Position numbers and translations under genes: made by a program. From positions 1-15,650 of the forward strand of contig CALLPZ010000096.1 in the NCBI GenBank assembly GCA_938015405.1: a stretch of 15,650 nt of DNA, given 5' to 3'. The DNA comes from an uncultured Pseudanabaenaceae cyanobacterium. Lineage in GTDB: Bacteria; Cyanobacteriota; Cyanobacteriia; PCC-9006; JAAUQQ01. Positions 14,573-15,650 of the stretch are shown here, one piece after another (positions within the stretch are counted from its first letter, which is position 1; the number at the start of each line of letters is the position of its first letter). The notes below the pieces were generated by a model. It saw only the letters and a program-made list of their open reading frames with translations. It was not told where the DNA came from and ran no database searches.

Positions 14573-14778
14573 AGGGGCAAAAGGATGTCTTTGCAGCTAG
14601 ATGAGTTGTAGATCATTGCTGCAGGCTTATGCCCCTAGGGGAGTGAGACTAGGCATCCTGGCGCTTCGGCGCAGCCTGGGTCGCCTGTTACCCCTTAGGG
14701 GCTATTGCCCCTAGCGTAAGGCTGGGTTGCCCCTCGCGGGGGGCAACTCCTCTCTGTGGAGTCAGTGCAACTGCCCCT
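14573..14778. repeat. Cluster of six GCCCCT/AGGGGC motifs arranged as hairpins
   Basis: The hexamer GCCCCT or its complement occurs at 14573, 14631, 14697, 14707, 14729 and 14773, six times in 206 bp where about 0.1 would be expected. Several copies pair with one another as stems. The same motif forms the isolated hairpin at 3682-3698, which suggests a recurrent intergenic palindrome in this genome. Confidence 0.6.
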
Positions 14779-14864
14779 TAGCGCTTCTCGTGACTTCGCT
14801 TCTATATTGAGTCCCATCACCCCCCTGAGTCTGAGAGCGTCAAAGCCTCTCCGGTTCAGCATCC

Positions 14865-14873
14865 TGATATGAT
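14865..14873 (+). promoter_or_regulatory. Extended -10 promoter for the peptidase gene
   Basis: TG (14865-14866), one base, then TATGAT (14868-14873) is an extended -10 element matching five of six consensus bases. No good -35 box is present, as is common for extended -10 promoters. A transcript from near 14880 would have a leader of about 70 nt. Confidence 0.4.
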
Positions 14874-14948
14874 CGCAGCTTGCTTCCCTTGTGAGGGTGT
14901 AGGTTGTGTCACCCGATTGATTTATTCACTGTGGTTGACTGCGCCAGC

Positions 14949-15650
14949 ATGAAGACTCTAACCGAGCAGACGGATCGAATGACCCACGCGATTGCAGCCG
15001 CATATGGCTCGTGGAACTCGCCTATTACGGCAGATCTGATTGTGGCCAACACGATCAGTCTCATTGGTACTGCTCTGGAGGGTGACGATACCTACTGGCT
15101 TGAGATGCGTCCGTCGGAAGAAGGGCGCAGTGTACTGGTGAAGCAAACCCCTGATGGTCGTTGCTCGGAGGTGAATGCGTTGCCTTACAGCATTCGCAAT
15201 CGGGTTCACGAATATGGTGGGGGATCTTTTGTTGTCAGTGGTGAAAAGGTTTTCTTTTCTAATAACGCTGATCAGCGTCTCTATTGCTTGACCGAGGGGG
15301 AGGTGCCCCGTGCGCTAACGCCGGATGCGCCGGAAGTTGGCCCTGCGATGCGCTACGCCGATGGAAGTTTTGATGACTTGCGCGATCGCTGGATTGGTAT
15401 TCGTGAGGCCCATGAAGGGGAAGGCGAGCCGACGAACACAATTGTTGCGGTCAATGCCCAGGGTGGCGAGAACGTTGGACAGGTTTTGGTTGAAGGGCAT
15501 GATTTCTACGCGGCCCCTCGAATCAGCCCCAATGGCAAGCAGTTGGCTTGGATTTGCTGGAGTCATCCCGACATGCCTTGGGATAGTACTGAGCTGTATG
15601 TCGCTGACTTCCAGGCAGATGGCAGTTTGGGCGAAGCGAAGCTCATCGCA
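14949..15650 (+). CDS. S9-family (prolyl oligopeptidase-type) peptidase, N-terminal part, truncated by window edge
   Basis: The frame runs open from the ATG at 14949 to the last base, 234 residues. The sequence matches the N-terminal beta-propeller of cyanobacterial S9 acylaminoacyl/dipeptidyl peptidases: YGSWNSPITADLIV (19-32), RVHEYGGGSFVV (85-96), FFSNNADQRLY (102-112), RYADG (135-139), GHDFYAAPRISPNGKQL (183-199) and HPDMPWDSTEL (206-216). The propeller gates access to the C-terminal alpha/beta-hydrolase domain, which holds the Ser-Asp-His triad and lies beyond the window. No signal peptide, so it is probably cytoplasmic. The start is uncertain: no ribosome-binding site is visible and an ATG at 14979 sits closer to the conserved region. 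Confidence 0.9.
   Translation, partial: MKTLTEQTDRMTHAIAAAYGSWNSPITADLIVANTISLIGTALEGDDTYWLEMRPSEEGRSVLVKQTPDGRCSEVNALPYSIRNRVHEYGGGSFVVSGEKVFFSNNADQRLYCLTEGEVPRALTPDAPEVGPAMRYADGSFDDLRDRWIGIREAHEGEGEPTNTIVAVNAQGGENVGQVLVEGHDFYAAPRISPNGKQLAWICWSHPDMPWDSTELYVADFQADGSLGEAKLIA

Larger units (their letters stand above)
14325..14830 (+). ncRNA. Candidate structured non-coding RNA or long structured leader
   Basis: This gene-free stretch begins at the predicted start of the 14290 promoter and contains many separate stems. They include a nested stem-loop at 14406-14458, and AGGGGCA (14573-14579) with TGCCCCT (14630-14636) enclosing TGCAGC/GCTGCA. A GCGC stem closed by a stable C(UUCG)G tetraloop lies at about 14661-14672. 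Other stems are TAGGGGC/GCCCCTA with loop TATT (14696-14713), GTTGCCCC/GGGGCAAC (14726-14747), and ACTCC/GGAGT (14746-14762). I compared it by eye with RNase P RNA, tmRNA, SRP RNA and Yfr1 and found none of their hallmarks. The 3' end is arbitrary. It could be an independent RNA, a long leader of the peptidase gene, or a cluster of palindromic repeats. Confidence 0.35.
13780..14948. other. 1.17-kb region without a recognisable gene
   Basis: No frame here has family resemblance, a ribosome-binding site or gene-like composition. The longest frame (minus strand, 13839-14162) reads as low-information protein. The region contains a HIP1 site (13912), a weak TTGACC-N17-AATAAC site (14108-14136), a good plus-strand promoter (14290-14318), a nested stem-loop (14406-14458), a short hairpin AGTGG/CCACT (14474-14487), and a dense set of GC-rich hairpins at 14573-14780. 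An extended -10 promoter for the peptidase gene follows at 14865-14873. Confidence 0.6.

Noticed and set aside
14325..14830. RNase P RNA, tmRNA, SRP RNA or Yfr1
   Set aside because: Signature segments of each (for example the GGAAGGAAGCAG-like SRP core or ACTCCTCACAC of Yfr1) are absent.
1..15650. CRISPR array, intact insertion sequence or prophage gene
   Set aside because: No regularly spaced direct repeats, transposase, integrase or phage structural gene is visible on either strand.

Overview
The window is chromosomal DNA of a cyanobacterium, probably a filamentous Leptolyngbya/Phormidium-like lineage (an inference). It holds 13 copies of the HIP1 octamer GCGATCGC in 15.65 kb, where about 0.24 would be expected by chance. 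It also carries cyanobacteria-typical families: a CYP120-type P450, a LabA/NYN protein, and several cyanobacterial conserved hypotheticals. I see no rRNA, tRNA, CRISPR array, intact insertion sequence or phage gene.

Layout. 1-1338 (+) is the end of a GGDEF-EAL cyclic-di-GMP protein. Facing it, 1513-3537 (-) encodes a vanadium-dependent haloperoxidase-type enzyme with a C-terminal RTX calcium-binding/secretion region. After a 775-bp AT-rich gap come a CYP120-like cytochrome P450 (4313-5653, +) and a small lipoprotein (5708-6220, +), probably co-transcribed. From 6257 to 11178 everything is on the minus strand: two tandem paralogous small outer-membrane beta-barrels, a stand-alone TfoX C-terminal-domain protein, an unknown 296-aa helical protein, a lipoprotein, the tRNA hydroxylase TrhO, and a LabA-like NYN nuclease-fold protein. 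A mostly non-coding gap (11179-11936) contains a perfect 60-bp palindrome. It is followed by a single-pass membrane protein with a long acidic region (11937-13295, -) and a 65-aa conserved protein (13582-13779, -). A second non-coding stretch (13780-14948) holds a good sigma70-type promoter followed by an unusual density of GC-rich stem-loops. The window ends inside an S9-family peptidase gene (14949 onward, +).

The genes do not form one obvious pathway. Envelope and extracellular functions recur: an RTX-secreted peroxidase, two lipoproteins, two outer-membrane barrels and a single-pass membrane protein. The rest are housekeeping or regulatory functions (c-di-GMP, tRNA modification, NYN). The items most worth a second look are the perfect 60-bp palindrome at 11795-11854 and the promoter plus hairpin-dense non-coding segment at about 14290-14830, a candidate undescribed structured RNA. 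All functional calls rest on motif recognition by eye, without database searches.
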